Assembly: GCF_900066015.1 (NCBI RefSeq)
Contig: NZ_LN890655.1
Location: 248,001 to 312,000, forward strand
Source: Candidatus Promineifilum breve
Lineage (GTDB): Bacteria; Chloroflexota; Anaerolineae; Promineifilales; Promineifilaceae
Length of the DNA: 64,000 bases
Direction: 5' to 3'
The first letter of the stretch is position 1, and every line of letters starts with the position of its first letter. Positions 11,376-21,904 of the stretch are shown here, piece after piece. The notes beneath the pieces were generated by a model, which was given only the letters and a program-made list of their open reading frames with translations, was not told the origin of the DNA and ran no database searches. The position numbers were made by a program, and so were the translations under genes.

Positions 11376-11884
11376 CAAGATCCGTCCTGTTTCTCTTCAA
11401 CTCGTATATCTGCTACGCGCCCGCCCGTCGCCCGCTGCAATTCATCCGGCGCGATGGCAAAGACCGTGTTGGGCGTGCCGGCCGCGGCCCAGATGACGGC
11501 ATATTGGGCGAAGTCCTGATCGATAAAAACGTCACTCGCCTGAGCGTGGCCGAAAGGGGGCACGCCGCCGATGGCAAAGCCTGTGGCCGCCCGCACCGTG
11601 TCGGCGTCGGCCCGCTCCACCTGCTTGCGCCCCACGCCATACAGGGCGGCCAGCTTGCGCGTGTCGAGCTGGTTGGCCCCGGACACCAGGGCGATGACCG
11701 GCCGGCCGCCGACGGTGAAGACCAGGCTCTTGACGATCTGCCCCACCGCGCAGCCGACGGCCGCCGCCGCTTCCTCAGCCGTGCGCGTGGTTTGAGCGAA
11801 TACAACGATGTCGATGGCTAACCCCAGCGCCGCGGCCGCGTCGGCCACCCGCTGTGATGCCGGGGGAAGGGATGGATTTGTCAT
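11375..11884 (-). CDS. YbaK/EbsC-family aminoacyl-tRNA deacylase (first copy)
   Basis: This 169-residue protein is of the YbaK/ProX type, which hydrolyses mischarged tRNA. Visible signatures are QIVKSLVF (catalytic Lys), [10 protein letters not shown] and [11 protein letters not shown] took the ATG at 11884 ([11 protein letters not shown]) because the longer reading frame runs into a palindromic repeat. Its stop overlaps the leuB start by one base. It is not a biosynthetic enzyme, so its place between cimA and leuB is odd. A second family member lies at 61088. The exact substrate (Cys-tRNA-Pro, Ala-tRNA-Pro or other) cannot be read from sequence. Confidence 0.82.
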
Positions 11885-11920
11885 AGCTATTTTAATTACA
11901 GCAAAGACACACCGGGCGGC

Positions 11921-11985
11921 GAGTGGCGGGTAGCGGGTGGCGGGTTCAGAGAGACCCGCCACCCGCTACCCGCCACCCGCCACTC
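11921..11985. repeat. GC-rich palindrome at the end of cimA, GGCGGGTAGC word family
   Basis: Left arm 11921-11945 and right arm 11954-11985 pair almost completely; about 22 pairs are uninterrupted, and the right arm carries one extra GGTGGCG unit. The element begins at the cimA stop codon and fills most of the cimA-ybaK gap. The same words make the palindrome at 14177. Confidence 0.88.
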
Positions 11986-13543
11986 ACTGTATCAGCGCAT
12001 ACTCCATGCTATCGGCCAGCGCCCGCCAACTGGCGTCGATGATGTTGGGGCTGGCGCCCACGGTGCTCCAGCGGCGCATTCCCTCGCGCGTCTCGATCAG
12101 CACGCGGGTGGTGGCGGCGGTGTTGTTTTCGCCGTCCAGGATGCGCACCTTGTAATCGGCCAGGCGCACGCCGCTGATGCGCGGGAATACGCCGGCGAGG
12201 GCCTGGCGCAGCGCGGCGTCGAGCGCGTTCACCGGGCCGTTGCCCTCGGCCACCGTGTGCATGATTTTCGGCCCCACGCGCACCTTGACCGTGGCCTCAA
12301 CGATGGGGCCACGGCCGCGCCGCCGCTGCACCATCACCCAATAGTCGGTCATCTCGAACGGCGGCACGTAGGCCGGATGCGTCCGGCGCAACATCAATTC
12401 CACCGATGCCTCGGCCCCCTCAAACGTGAAGCCCTGCGATTCTAGCTGTTTGATCTGCTCCAGGACCTTGGGCACGTCCAGGCTCTCCGGGTTCAGGTTA
12501 AACTGCTTGATCTTGTCGATAAGATTGCCCCGACCCGACAGTTCGGACACGACCGAGCGCTGCCGGTTGCCCACGGCCGCCGGGTCGATGTGCTGGTAGC
12601 TGGCGGCGTCCTTGAGCATGGCGGCGACGTGGATGCCCCCCTTATGGGCAAAGGCGCTGGCCCCCACGAAGGGCAGATGGTCGTCGTGGGTCAGATTCGC
12701 CAGTTCGGCCACGTAGCGCGAGAGTTCCGTCAGCCCGCGCAACTGCTCCGCGGACAGGCAATCGTAGCCCATTTTCAGTTGCAGGTCGGGGATGATGGCG
12801 CACAGATTGGCGTTGGCGACGCGCTCGCCGTAGCCGTTGACCGTGCCCTGTACCTGCACCGCCCCGGCCCGCACCGCCGCCAGCGAATTGGCGACGCCGC
12901 AACCGCCGTCGTCGTGGGTGTGGATGCCCACGGCCACGCCGCCCAGATGGGCGATGACCCGCGCCGTGGCCTCTGCCACTTCCCAGGGCAACGATCCGCC
13001 GTTGGTATCGCACAAGACGACGCAGGCCGCCCCGCCGCGCGCCGCCGCGGCCAATGTCGCCAGCGCGTAGGCGGCATCGGCCTTGTAGCCGTCGAAGAAG
13101 TGCTCGGCGTCGTAGATGACCTCTTTGCCCTGGGCCTGGCAGTAGGCCACGCTCTCCTCGATCATCGCCAGGTTCTCTTCGGCCGTGGTTTCCAGCACGT
13201 TCACCACGTGCAGCGCCCAACTTTTGCCCACCAGCGTGACGACCGGCGTCTCGGCCCCCATCAGGGCCTGCACATTGGCGTCGTCGGCCGGGCGCACACC
13301 CTTGCGCCGCGTACTGCCGAAGGCGGCCAACTTGGCGTGGGATAGCCCCAGCGACGGCGCGCGGCGAAAAAACTCCACGTCCTTGGGATTGGAACCGGGC
13401 CAGCCGCCCTCGATGTAATCCATGCCGAAGGCGTCCAGCCGGGCGGCGATCTTCAGCTTGTCGTCGAGCGAGTAGGAGATACCCTCGCGCTGTGTGCCGT
13501 CGCGCAGGGTCGTGTCGTACAGGTCGATATGGTTGGCGGTCAT
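11984..13543 (-). CDS. cimA: (R)-citramalate synthase
   Basis: It condenses pyruvate and acetyl-CoA to citramalate, giving 2-oxobutyrate for isoleucine without threonine. The N terminus has YDTTLRDGTQREGISYS, the form typical of CimA rather than LeuA, and the C-terminal third is the LeuA-type dimer/regulatory domain. GIHTHDDGGCGVANS and FAHKGGIHVAAM are catalytic-domain signatures. The start overlaps the leuD stop by four bases (ATGA). Length 519 is normal. The distinction from leuA, also present here, rests on the TQREG motif and on ancestry of the family; it is quite secure. Confidence 0.92.
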   Translation of the reverse strand: MTANHIDLYDTTLRDGTQREGISYSLDDKLKIAARLDAFGMDYIEGGWPGSNPKDVEFFRRAPSLGLSHAKLAAFGSTRRKGVRPADDANVQALMGAETPVVTLVGKSWALHVVNVLETTAEENLAMIEESVAYCQAQGKEVIYDAEHFFDGYKADAAYALATLAAAARGGAACVVLCDTNGGSLPWEVAEATARVIAHLGGVAVGIHTHDDGGCGVANSLAAVRAGAVQVQGTVNGYGERVANANLCAIIPDLQLKMGYDCLSAEQLRGLTELSRYVAELANLTHDDHLPFVGASAFAHKGGIHVAAMLKDAASYQHIDPAAVGNRQRSVVSELSGRGNLIDKIKQFNLNPESLDVPKVLEQIKQLESQGFTFEGAEASVELMLRRTHPAYVPPFEMTDYWVMVQRRRGRGPIVEATVKVRVGPKIMHTVAEGNGPVNALDAALRQALAGVFPRISGVRLADYKVRILDGENNTAATTRVLIETREGMRRWSTVGASPNIIDASWRALADSMEYALIQ

Positions 13544-14160
13544 CGTAACGGTTGCGCCTCGGTATTGACGCGCGGCGCGTGTTGCGCTTCATACGCTTCG
13601 ATGTCCGGGCCGTGCTTCAGCAAATAGCCCAGTTGGTCGAGACCCTCGATCATACAGATCTTGTTGAAGGCATCGATGGGGAAGCGGATGCGGCGGCCGT
13701 CGGGCAGCAGCAGCGACTGGCTGTCCAGATCGATGGTCAACTCCATGTCCGGTTCCTCGGCGGCCAGGCTGACCAGTTGCTCGTGGGTGTCGTCATCGAC
13801 GATGAGCGGCAACAGCCCGTTCTTCAGCGCGTTGTTGCGAAAGATGTCGGCGAATGACGTACTGATGATGGCCCGGAAGCCGTAGTCGGTCAGCGCCCAC
13901 GGGGCGTGTTCCCGGCTGGAGCCGCAGCCGAAGTTGTCGCCGGCCAACAGGATGCGCGCCCCACTGTTCTCCGGCTGATTCAGCGGAAAGTCGGGATTCG
14001 GCTGCCCCTCGGCATCATAGCGCCAATCGGCGAACAGGTTGGCCCCCAGCCCGGCCTTGCTGATCGTTTTCAGGTAGCGGGCCGGGATAATCTGGTCGGT
14101 GTCGATATGATCCTTGGGCAGAGCGACGACTCGGGCCGTCAGGGTTGTAAATGGTTCCAT
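13540..14160 (-). CDS. leuD: 3-isopropylmalate dehydratase small subunit
   Basis: It is the swivelling-domain subunit that works with LeuC to isomerise 2- to 3-isopropylmalate (and citramalate). Signatures are DHIDTDQIIPARYLK and GDNFGCGSSREHAPWAL. Length 206 is normal for the bacterial LeuD. It follows leuC after an 87-base gap filled by a palindrome and overlaps cimA by four bases. Confidence 0.95.
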   Translation of the reverse strand: MEPFTTLTARVVALPKDHIDTDQIIPARYLKTISKAGLGANLFADWRYDAEGQPNPDFPLNQPENSGARILLAGDNFGCGSSREHAPWALTDYGFRAIISTSFADIFRNNALKNGLLPLIVDDDTHEQLVSLAAEEPDMELTIDLDSQSLLLPDGRRIRFPIDAFNKICMIEGLDQLGYLLKHGPDIEAYEAQHAPRVNTEAQPLR

Positions 14161-14176
14161 AAATTACTCTCTTAAA

Positions 14177-14239
14177 TGTAGCGGGTGGCGGGTAGCGAGT
14201 GGCGGGTTACTCGCTACCCGCTACTCGCCACCCGCTACA
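14177..14239. repeat. GC-rich palindrome in the leuC-leuD gap
   Basis: The element runs from TGTAGCGGGTGGCG to CGCCACCCGCTACA. Its outer 23 bases pair with two mismatches, and both arms use the words GGCGGGTAGC and GGCGAGTAGC. It belongs to the same family as the repeat at 11921-11985. Confidence 0.88.
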
Positions 14240-14247
14240 TCCCATTG

Positions 14248-15657
14248 TTACATCATCTCCCGCGCGTCGGTGATTTCGCCCGTCACGGCCGCGGCGGCGG
14301 CGGTCAGGGGGCTGGCCAGGAACGTCCGACCGCCCTTGCCCTGTCGCCCCTCGAAATTGCGGTTGCTGGTGCTGACGGCGTATTGGCCCGGTGCCAGTTG
14401 GTCGCCGTTCATGGCGATACACATGCTGCAACCCGCCTCGCGCCACTCGGCCCCGGCAGCCTTGAAGATGCGATCCAGCCCCTCGGCCTCGGCCTGCCGC
14501 TTCACCTCTTGCGAGCCGGGCACGACCATGACCCGCACGCCGTCCTTGACGGTGCGGCCGTCCATCATCCCCGCCGCCAGCCGCAGATCGCTGATGCGCG
14601 AATTGGTGCAACTGCCGATGAACACCACGTCCACCGGATGGCCCAGCAGCGGCCGGCCCGGTTGCAGCCCCATGTAATCCAGCGAGCGTTGCAGCGTCAG
14701 CCGTTCGGTCAGATCGCCCAGCGCCGCCGGGTCGGGCACCGGCGCGGAGATGGGGATGCCCATGCCCGGGTTCGTGCCATAGGTGATCATCGGCTCCAGG
14801 GCGGAAGCGTCCAGATCGACTGACTTGTCGTAGGCCGCGTCCTCGTCGCTGGGCAGCCGGCGCCACTTGGCTACGGCCGCGTCCCACGCCGCGCCCTGGG
14901 GCGCGAAGGGGCGGCCGTGGATATAGGCGAAGGTCGTGTCATCCGGCGATACCAGACCGGCCCGAGCCCCGCCCTCGATGCTCATGTTGCAGATCGTCAT
15001 CCGCTCTTCCATCGTCAGCGCCCGGATGGCCGTGCCGCGATATTCGAAGACGTGGCCCGTGCCGCCGCCGACGCCGATCTGGGCCAACAGGGCCAGGATG
15101 ATGTCCTTGGCCGTCACGCCCGGCCGCAGGCGACCCTCGACGTTGACGGCGTAGGTCTTGGGCTTCACTTGCAACAGGCATTGGCTGGCCAGGACGTGCT
15201 CGACCTCGCTGGTGCCGATGCCGAAGGCCAACGCCCCGAACGCGCCGTGGGTGGCGGTGTGGCTGTCGCCGCAGACGATGGTCATGCCCGGTTGGGTCAG
15301 CCCCAGTTCCGGCCCGATGACGTGGACGATGCCCCGGTTGCGGCTGTGCATGCCCATTAACTTGATGCCGAAGTCGCGGGCGTTTGTCTCCATCTGGGCG
15401 ATCTGGGTCGCGGCCATCTGGTCAAAGATGGGCACGTCCAGCGGGGTGGTGGGCACGCTGTGGTCGATGGTGGCGACGGTTTGCTGTGGCCGGCGCACGG
15501 TCAGCCCGCGCGCGCGCAGTCCGGTGAACGCCTGCGGCGACGTGACCTCGTGGATCAGATGGAGGTCAATGTAGAGTAAGGCCGGGCTTTCCGGCTCCTG
15601 GGCCACCACGTGGGTTTCCCAGATTTTGTCGATGATGGTTTGGGGTTGATTTTTCAT
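14248..15657 (-). CDS. leuC: 3-isopropylmalate dehydratase large subunit
   Basis: It is the aconitase-family [4Fe-4S] catalytic subunit partnered by LeuD. Visible signatures: [44 protein letters not shown] and GCSMCIAMN, which carry the three cluster Cys. Length 469 is normal. It is preceded by a 101-base gap of short-word repeats after the methyltransferase. Confidence 0.96.
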   Translation of the reverse strand: MKNQPQTIIDKIWETHVVAQEPESPALLYIDLHLIHEVTSPQAFTGLRARGLTVRRPQQTVATIDHSVPTTPLDVPIFDQMAATQIAQMETNARDFGIKLMGMHSRNRGIVHVIGPELGLTQPGMTIVCGDSHTATHGAFGALAFGIGTSEVEHVLASQCLLQVKPKTYAVNVEGRLRPGVTAKDIILALLAQIGVGGGTGHVFEYRGTAIRALTMEERMTICNMSIEGGARAGLVSPDDTTFAYIHGRPFAPQGAAWDAAVAKWRRLPSDEDAAYDKSVDLDASALEPMITYGTNPGMGIPISAPVPDPAALGDLTERLTLQRSLDYMGLQPGRPLLGHPVDVVFIGSCTNSRISDLRLAAGMMDGRTVKDGVRVMVVPGSQEVKRQAEAEGLDRIFKAAGAEWREAGCSMCIAMNGDQLAPGQYAVSTSNRNFEGRQGKGGRTFLASPLTAAAAAVTGEITDAREMM

Positions 15658-15672
15658 GGCTGAAAGATGTCG

Positions 15673-15770
15673 GTGGTTAGTGGACAGTGGACAGTGGACA
15701 GTGGTTAGTAGGTCAGTGACGAATTATGAGCGACGATGGAAGAACCATTCGTCATTCGTCATTCGTCATT
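15673..15770. repeat. Two 7-bp tandem repeats before leuC
   Basis: GTGGACA is repeated three times, flanked on each side by GTGGTTAG-like units (15673-15708). ATTCGTC is repeated three times at 15747-15767. The segment between (GACGAATTATGAGCGACGATGG) is partly complementary to the second array, so it can fold. The second array encodes the last codons of the upstream methyltransferase. Confidence 0.85.
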
Positions 15771-16562
15771 AGCCCCCGGCTTTATCCCCCCGAAGAGAGC
15801 CAGCTCAAACACCTTCAGAAAGCAATCGACGTGCTCGAAGCCGATGATGCGTAGCCAGGCGCATTGGTCTTCGACCGAGGCCAGGATGTTGGCGTCCTTG
15901 TCCGGCCGATGATAGAAGTCGGCCGCCACCTGTTCGCGGGTCTTGCCGCGCGGGGCGTGGTAGCGGGCCAGGGCGTCAATGAAATACGTCTCGAACTGCT
16001 TTTCGCCCCAGCGCGAGGCCGAGGCGACGTGCTCCAGATTCAGGAAGATGCCACCGGGGGCCAGAAAGTTGTAAACGTCGCGATAGATGGCCCATTTACG
16101 CACGTCCGGCTGGTGATGGATAGAGAAGCCGGAGACGATGACGTCAAAACTGCCCTCATCGCCCACGGCGGCATTCCAGCCGTGTTTCGCATAGTCAACC
16201 TGGACGAATTCCGCCTCGTATCCCTCCAGCCGCTGACGGGCGGCCGCCAGCATGGGCGGCGAAAAATCGGCCAGCACCGCCGTGGGCGCGTTGCCGGCAA
16301 AGGTATCGAGCAACGCCTGGCCGAGAATGCCGTCGCCGCAGCCCAGATCGAGGATGCGGCGCGCCTCCGGCCGGGCGGCCCGCGCCAGACGACAGATGAT
16401 GTCGATCTGCTCGGCGGCCAGGGGGATGGCCCCGCGCACGCCCGCCAGATAGGCATCGGTCAGCGCCGCCGCCTGCCAGGCCGTATCGCGGCGAGCGCCG
16501 TTGGCTGCGGCATCGACGGCCGGCCGCTCTCGCTCGGCCGTCACGTCAGACCGTCGGCTCAT
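15759..16562 (-). CDS. Class I SAM-dependent methyltransferase
   Basis: The Rossmann-fold SAM motif is [20 protein letters not shown] (about residues 70-88), followed by the acidic strand-2 region [17 protein letters not shown] and motif [13 protein letters not shown]. Length 267. It overlaps leuA by 17 bases, so it is translated with the leucine genes, but no methylation step is known in that pathway. The C terminus (ANDE then stop) is encoded by a short tandem repeat, suggesting that a repeat insertion replaced the original end. Substrate unknown. Confidence 0.82.
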   Translation of the reverse strand: MSRRSDVTAERERPAVDAAANGARRDTAWQAAALTDAYLAGVRGAIPLAAEQIDIICRLARAARPEARRILDLGCGDGILGQALLDTFAGNAPTAVLADFSPPMLAAARQRLEGYEAEFVQVDYAKHGWNAAVGDEGSFDVIVSGFSIHHQPDVRKWAIYRDVYNFLAPGGIFLNLEHVASASRWGEKQFETYFIDALARYHAPRGKTREQVAADFYHRPDKDANILASVEDQCAWLRIIGFEHVDCFLKVFELALFGGIKPGANDE

Positions 16563-18201
16563 TGGTGATCCGTTGCAACTGGTGCGGCCGTTTGTCGCGC
16601 TCGGCCAGCATCTTGTTCAGCGCGCTCAGGTAGGCCCGCGCGCTGGCGACGACGATGTCGGTGCTGGCTCCGTGGCCGCTGAAGGTGCGGTAGATCGCCT
16701 TGCTGGTCTGGGGGTTGACGGTGAAGTCGCCCTCCTCGATGGGCTGGATGCGGATCGTCGCTTCGGCCACCGCGTCTAACCCCTCGGTCACGGCGTTGAT
16801 GCTGAACTCGGTCAGACGGTTGGCGACGCCGATGATGCGGTTGATGGCCTGATAGACGGCATCCACCGGCCCGCTGCCCAGCGCCGCGTCCTGATATTGC
16901 GCTCCGTCCGGGCCGGTCATCACGACACTGGCCGTGGGGATGCTGTGGTCGCCACACGACACCTGAATATGATCGAGCCGCCAGGTCTCCGGCGGCTGAT
17001 AGATCTCATCGGCGATGATGGCCTCGATGTCGGCGTCGGTGACGACTTTCTTCTTGTCGGCGATCTTTTTGAAGCGCTTGAAGGCCGCCACCACTTCGGT
17101 GTCGTCCAAATTGTCGTAGCCCATCTCGCGTAGATGGACGCGAAAGGCATGGCGGCCGGAATGCTTGCCCAGCACCAGTTTCGACGTATTCAGGCCGACC
17201 GCCTCCGGCCGCATGATCTCGTAGGTCTGATGATTCTTGAGCATCCCGTCCTGGTGGATACCCGCCTCATGGGCGAAGGCGTTGGCCCCGACGATGGCCT
17301 TGTTGGGTTGGATGACCATGCCGGTATAGGTGCTGACCATGTGGCTGGTGCGGGCGATCTGCGTCGTGTCGATGTTGGTTTGCAGATTGAAGTTCTGCGG
17401 CCGGGTCGTCAGGGCCATGACCACTTCTTCGAGGGCCGTGTTACCGGCCCGCTCGCCGATGCCGTTCAGCGTGACCTCGGCCTGCCGCGCCCCGGCCTGG
17501 ATGCCGGCCAGCGTGTTGGCCGTCGCCAGACCCAGATCATTGTGGCAATGGACTGACCAGATCGCCTTCTCGGCCCCCGGCGTGTTGGCGATGAGGTAGG
17601 CGATGAGCCGGCCGTACTCATCCGGCGTGGTATAGCCCACGGTGTCGGGAATGTTGAGCGTCGTCGCCCCGGCCTTGATCGCCTCGCCCAACACCTGCAC
17701 CAGAAAGTCCGGGTCGGAGCGGCCGGCGTCTTCGGTCGAGAACTCGATATCGTCGCATAAGGTTCGGGCAAAGGAAATCGACCGGATGACCTGCTCGACG
17801 CACTCCTCGCGGTCCATGCGCAGCTTGTGCTTCAGGTGGATGTCGCTCGTCGCCAGAAAAGTGTGGATGCGATGGCGCGGGGCGACCTTCACCGCATCGT
17901 AGGCGCGGCGGATGTCCTCCTCATTGGCGCGGGCCAGCCCGGCGATGACCATCGGCCGCCCGTCCTTGCGCCCCTCGGTCAGCGGCCCGACCTCCTCGGC
18001 AATTCGGCGCACGGCCTCGAAATCGCCGGGCGAGGCGATAGGGAAGCCCGCCTCGCAGATGTCCACCCCCAGGCGCGACAACTGTCGGGCGATCTCCAGC
18101 TTCTCTTCCACGTTGAGCGTCGCGCCGGGCGATTGCTCGCCGTCGCGCAAGGTCGTATCAAAAATCAGGATGGTATCGTTGGCGGCAGTCTGTTGTGTCA
18201 T
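16546..18201 (-). CDS. leuA: 2-isopropylmalate synthase
   Basis: It condenses 2-oxoisovalerate with acetyl-CoA, the committed step of leucine synthesis. The N terminus has [17 protein letters not shown], the LeuA form of the motif; [19 protein letters not shown] and [12 protein letters not shown] follow. The C-terminal ~150 residues form the leucine-binding allosteric domain ([24 protein letters not shown]). Length 551 is slightly long but within range. It lies 15 bases after ilvC. Confidence 0.96.
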   Translation of the reverse strand: MTQQTAANDTILIFDTTLRDGEQSPGATLNVEEKLEIARQLSRLGVDICEAGFPIASPGDFEAVRRIAEEVGPLTEGRKDGRPMVIAGLARANEEDIRRAYDAVKVAPRHRIHTFLATSDIHLKHKLRMDREECVEQVIRSISFARTLCDDIEFSTEDAGRSDPDFLVQVLGEAIKAGATTLNIPDTVGYTTPDEYGRLIAYLIANTPGAEKAIWSVHCHNDLGLATANTLAGIQAGARQAEVTLNGIGERAGNTALEEVVMALTTRPQNFNLQTNIDTTQIARTSHMVSTYTGMVIQPNKAIVGANAFAHEAGIHQDGMLKNHQTYEIMRPEAVGLNTSKLVLGKHSGRHAFRVHLREMGYDNLDDTEVVAAFKRFKKIADKKKVVTDADIEAIIADEIYQPPETWRLDHIQVSCGDHSIPTASVVMTGPDGAQYQDAALGSGPVDAVYQAINRIIGVANRLTEFSINAVTEGLDAVAEATIRIQPIEEGDFTVNPQTSKAIYRTFSGHGASTDIVVASARAYLSALNKMLAERDKRPHQLQRITNEPTV

Positions 18202-18216
18202 CGGTGGTTCGCCTCG

Positions 18217-19218
<1,002 letters not shown>

Positions 19219-19239
19219 GATGAAATCTCCTGTGGATGA

Positions 19240-19818
19240 TTAATATTCGTGATGACCGTTCTTTTCGGCCAGCACCGGCTCGATGTCGGTCCACTCGCGC
19301 GCGCCGTGGCTGTGGCCGTGGGGGGAACTGCCGCGCACCATCGCCACGCGGCCGGTGCGCACCATCTCCTCGATGCCGAACCCCTCCAGCAGCTTGATGA
19401 GCGAATTGACGCGATCTTCCGGGGCGACGATCTGAATGATGAGCGAGGTCATGTCCACATCGACCACCGAGGCGCGGTAGATGTCGACCAGTTGCATGAT
19501 CTCGCCGCGCGTCTGGCCGGTGGCGGTCACCTTGATCAGGGCCATCTCACGCACCACGGCCGGCTCATGGGTCACGTCGGCGATGTGGACGACGTTGATG
19601 AGCTTGTCCAATTGGGTCGTCACTTGTTGCAGATCGCGCTCGGTGCCGCGGGACACGAAGGTCATACGGCTGATGCCGGGCGTTTCCGAGTGGCCGACGT
19701 TGAGGCTCTCGATGTTGAAGTTGCGCCGGCTGAACAGGCCGGTGACGCGGTTCAGGACGCTGGGCTTGTCTTCCAGCCAGGCGATGATGGTGTGGGCTTG
19801 GATTTTATTGTCGGGCAT
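19240..19818 (-). CDS. ilvN: Acetolactate synthase small (regulatory) subunit
   Basis: It binds valine and tunes IlvB. The N-terminal ACT domain reads ALEDKPSVLNRVTGLFSRRNFNIESL-like (residues 13-38), followed by GHSETPGISRMTFV; the C-terminal domain has VVDVDMTSLIIQIV. Length 192 fits the IlvN/IlvH long form. It starts 12 bases after ilvB. Confidence 0.95.
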   Translation of the reverse strand: MPDNKIQAHTIIAWLEDKPSVLNRVTGLFSRRNFNIESLNVGHSETPGISRMTFVSRGTERDLQQVTTQLDKLINVVHIADVTHEPAVVREMALIKVTATGQTRGEIMQLVDIYRASVVDVDMTSLIIQIVAPEDRVNSLIKLLEGFGIEEMVRTGRVAMVRGSSPHGHSHGAREWTDIEPVLAEKNGHHEY

Positions 19819-19830
19819 GATGTGGCTCCC

Positions 19831-21537
19831 TTAATTTTCGGCCGGCAGGCCGCGGCGGATCATGTCGGCGTTGCTCTTGCCCGGCGCGACCATCGGATAG
19901 ACGTTGGTGAACTCCTCGACCTGGAAGACGAGCAGGAACGGGCCGGTCGTATTCTGCGCCTGTCGTAGGGCGTCGAAAACGTCCTCTTTGCGGGTGACGG
20001 CGCGGCCGGGAATCCCATAGGCCTCGGCCACCTTGACGAAATCGGGGTTGTAGAGCGGCGTGCCCACGTATCGTTTGTTATAGAACACGTCCTGCCATTG
20101 GCGCACCATGCCCAGATAGCCGTTGTTAATGATGGCGATTTTGAGCGGCAAGCGCTCCTGCATCACGGTCGAGAGTTCGGGCATGGTCATCTGGAAGCCG
20201 CCGTCGCCGGCCACGACCCATATCTCCTCCTCCGGCTTGCCCATTTGCGCGCCGATGGCCGCCGGCAGCGAATAGCCCATCGTGCCCAGGCCGCCGGAGG
20301 TCAGCAGACTGCGCGGCTTGGTGTGGTTGAAGTATTGCGCCTCCCACATCTGGTGCTGGCCCACGTCGGTGACGATGGTGGCGTTGCCCTGGTTGGTGGC
20401 GTGCCACAATTGCCGCATGATGTAGGGGGCGATCAGTTCGTCCGTCTCCTGAGTCAGGATGTCCCGTTCGACCGATTCGCCGCGCCACTCGTTGATTTGG
20501 GCCAGCCAGGCGGGGTGCTCATTCGGCTCGACCAACGGCAACAGATCGCGCAGGGTCAGCAGCGCGTCGGCGATGACCGGCGTGTCGATGGTCAGATTCT
20601 TGCCCATCTCGGCCGGGTCAAGATCGACGTGGATGATGCGCGCCTTGGGGGCGAAGGTGCTGAAGGCTCCGGTCAGGCGGTCGTCGAGGCGCGCCCCGAT
20701 GGCGAACATGACGTCGCACTCCTGCAGGGCGTAGTTGCAATACGCTTCGCCGTGCATACCGCCCCAACTGATCGACAGGGGGTGGGTGCTGGAAAAGGTG
20801 CCGATGCCCAGCAGACTGGTGGCGACGGGGATATTGGCTTTCTCGGCCAGTTGCTTCAATTCCGCCTCGGCCCGCGCCATCGACACGCCCTGTCCGGCGA
20901 CGATCACCGGCCGCTGGGCTTCGTTGATGAGACGGGCCACGCGCTTGATGACCTGCGGATCGGGGGCCAGCTTGTAGGGCCGGTAGCCGGGCAGGTAGAC
21001 ATCGCTGGGATAGGTGAACTCCATCGTCGCCTGCTGCACGCACTTGCACACGTCGACCAGCACCGGGCCGGGGCGACCGCTGCGGGCGATGTAGAACGCT
21101 TCTTTCAGCGCCGCCGGCAGATCGCGAATGTCGGTGATGAGATAATTGTGTTTGGTGACGGGCATACTGATGGCGCGAATGTCGGCCTCCTGGAAGCCGT
21201 CGCGGCCGAGCAGCGAGCGCGGCACCTGCCCGGTGATCGCCACGATGGGCGTCGAATCCATGTAGGCCGTCGCCAGCCCGGTGACGAGGTTGGTGGCCCC
21301 CGGCCCGGAGGTGGCGATGCACACGCCGGTCTTGCCCGTGGCCCGCGCGTAGCCGTCGGCCATGTGGGCCGCGCCTTGCTCGTGGGTCACCAACACGTGA
21401 TGGACCGGGTAGTCATACTTGTAGAGGTCATCGTAAGTTGGCAGGATGGCCCCCCCCGGCAGGCCGAAGACTACATCGACCCCCTCATGGATGAGGCTCT
21501 CCCAAATGATCTGTCCGCCCGATTTCAACTCTGCCAT
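19831..21537 (-). CDS. ilvB: Acetolactate synthase large (catalytic) subunit
   Basis: A ThDP enzyme that joins two pyruvates, or pyruvate and 2-oxobutyrate, in the first common branched-chain step. [14 protein letters not shown] and [19 protein letters not shown] (catalytic Glu) mark the N terminus; GDGGFQM to [12 protein letters not shown] is the ThDP/Mg site. Length 568 is normal. Start ATG at 21537 with GGAGG eight bases before it. It is the first structural gene of the locus and lies directly behind the leader-peptide attenuator at 21564-21719. Confidence 0.97.
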   Translation of the reverse strand: MAELKSGGQIIWESLIHEGVDVVFGLPGGAILPTYDDLYKYDYPVHHVLVTHEQGAAHMADGYARATGKTGVCIATSGPGATNLVTGLATAYMDSTPIVAITGQVPRSLLGRDGFQEADIRAISMPVTKHNYLITDIRDLPAALKEAFYIARSGRPGPVLVDVCKCVQQATMEFTYPSDVYLPGYRPYKLAPDPQVIKRVARLINEAQRPVIVAGQGVSMARAEAELKQLAEKANIPVATSLLGIGTFSSTHPLSISWGGMHGEAYCNYALQECDVMFAIGARLDDRLTGAFSTFAPKARIIHVDLDPAEMGKNLTIDTPVIADALLTLRDLLPLVEPNEHPAWLAQINEWRGESVERDILTQETDELIAPYIMRQLWHATNQGNATIVTDVGQHQMWEAQYFNHTKPRSLLTSGGLGTMGYSLPAAIGAQMGKPEEEIWVVAGDGGFQMTMPELSTVMQERLPLKIAIINNGYLGMVRQWQDVFYNKRYVGTPLYNPDFVKVAEAYGIPGRAVTRKEDVFDALRQAQNTTGPFLLVFQVEEFTNVYPMVAPGKSNADMIRRGLPAEN

Positions 21538-21563
21538 TGTTGCCTCCTCGGCGCTGGCGCCAA

Positions 21564-21592
21564 CAAAAAACCGCCCTGTTGGGCGGTTTCTT
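21564..21592 (-). terminator. Attenuator terminator of the ilvB leader
   Basis: On the minus strand AAACCGCCC and GGGCGGTTT pair around the loop AACA (21589-21568) and are followed by a run of six T (21570-21565), a classical intrinsic terminator. It lies between the leader peptide stop and the ilvB ribosome binding site, so it must be read through for ilvB to be expressed. The left arm plus loop CCCAACAG (21583-21576) is perfectly complementary to CTGTTGGG at the end of the leader ORF (21643-21636). Confidence 0.92.
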
Positions 21593-21632
21593 CTTGAGCT
21601 TACACTATTCCTTACTCTTCGCTCCTAAACCT

Positions 21633-21719
21633 TTACCCAACAGCATGTGCGCCCTTATTAATAATAAGGACAAGGCCAATAAGCGCAAGGACTAGGTCAT
21701 TCTGAATGTAAGGTTTCAT
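21633..21719 (-). CDS. Leader peptide for branched-chain attenuation of ilvB
   Basis: A 28-codon ORF starts at ATG 21719 and ends at TAA 21633. Codons 9-20 read DLVLALIGLVLII apart from the first residue, so 10 of 12 codons are Leu, Val or Ile, including CTA GTC CTT and ATT ATT. The final codons GCT GTT GGG contain CTGTTGGG, the complement of the terminator arm. The stem GTCCTTATT/AATAAGGGC also lies in the control region. This matches the logic of enterobacterial ilvB/ilvG leaders: slow translation of the control codons frees the antiterminator arm. Its ribosome binding site is weak (GCTGATAG), which is the main uncertainty. Confidence 0.85.
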   Translation of the reverse strand: MKPYIQNDLVLALIGLVLIINKGAHAVG

Positions 21720-21820
21720 CTATCAGCCACATTAGGCGAATATGAAGGGGAGTATAGGCTCCTGTCCAATAAAGACGCCATATATATGTAGCCTAAAGGC
21801 TAAGCTGGTTGATTGTGTAA

Positions 21821-21849
21821 ATTGTACAAACGGCTTGGCACTAATGCAA
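21821..21849 (-). promoter_or_regulatory. Candidate promoter of the ilvB leader transcript
   Basis: On the minus strand TTGCAT (21849-21844) and TACAAT (21826-21821) are 17 bases apart. Transcription would start near 21814, about 95 bases before the leader ATG. A perfect 6-2-6 inverted repeat, TAGCCT-TT-AGGCTA (21802-21789), lies just downstream of the predicted start and could be an operator or leader hairpin. Confidence 0.45.
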
Positions 21850-21869
21850 CGTCAGTTAGCAGAAAGACC

Positions 21870-21904
21870 AAAGGGAACGACCTCTTGCGAGGGACGTTCC
21901 CTTT
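21870..21904 (-). terminator. Strong stem-loop downstream of the PucR-type gene
   Basis: AAAGGGAACG (minus, 21904-21895) pairs with CGTTCCCTTT (21879-21870), with an inner CCTC/GAGG stem and a GCAA tetraloop. A mixed T-rich tail (GGTCTTTCTG) follows. It probably ends the pucR transcript, and it lies upstream of the candidate ilvB promoter. Confidence 0.6.

Noticed and set aside
15673-15770. CRISPR-like array before leuC.
   Set aside because: The repeat units are 7 bases in direct tandem with no spacers.
20098-21597. Plus-strand open frame of about 499 codons opposite ilvB.
   Set aside because: Antisense shadow of a clearly conserved gene, with low-complexity composition.
21709-21730. Alternative short ORF starting ATGTGGCTGATAG in the ilvB leader.
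   Set aside because: It is in another frame, is only about 11 codons and has few branched-chain codons; the 28-codon ORF fits attenuation.
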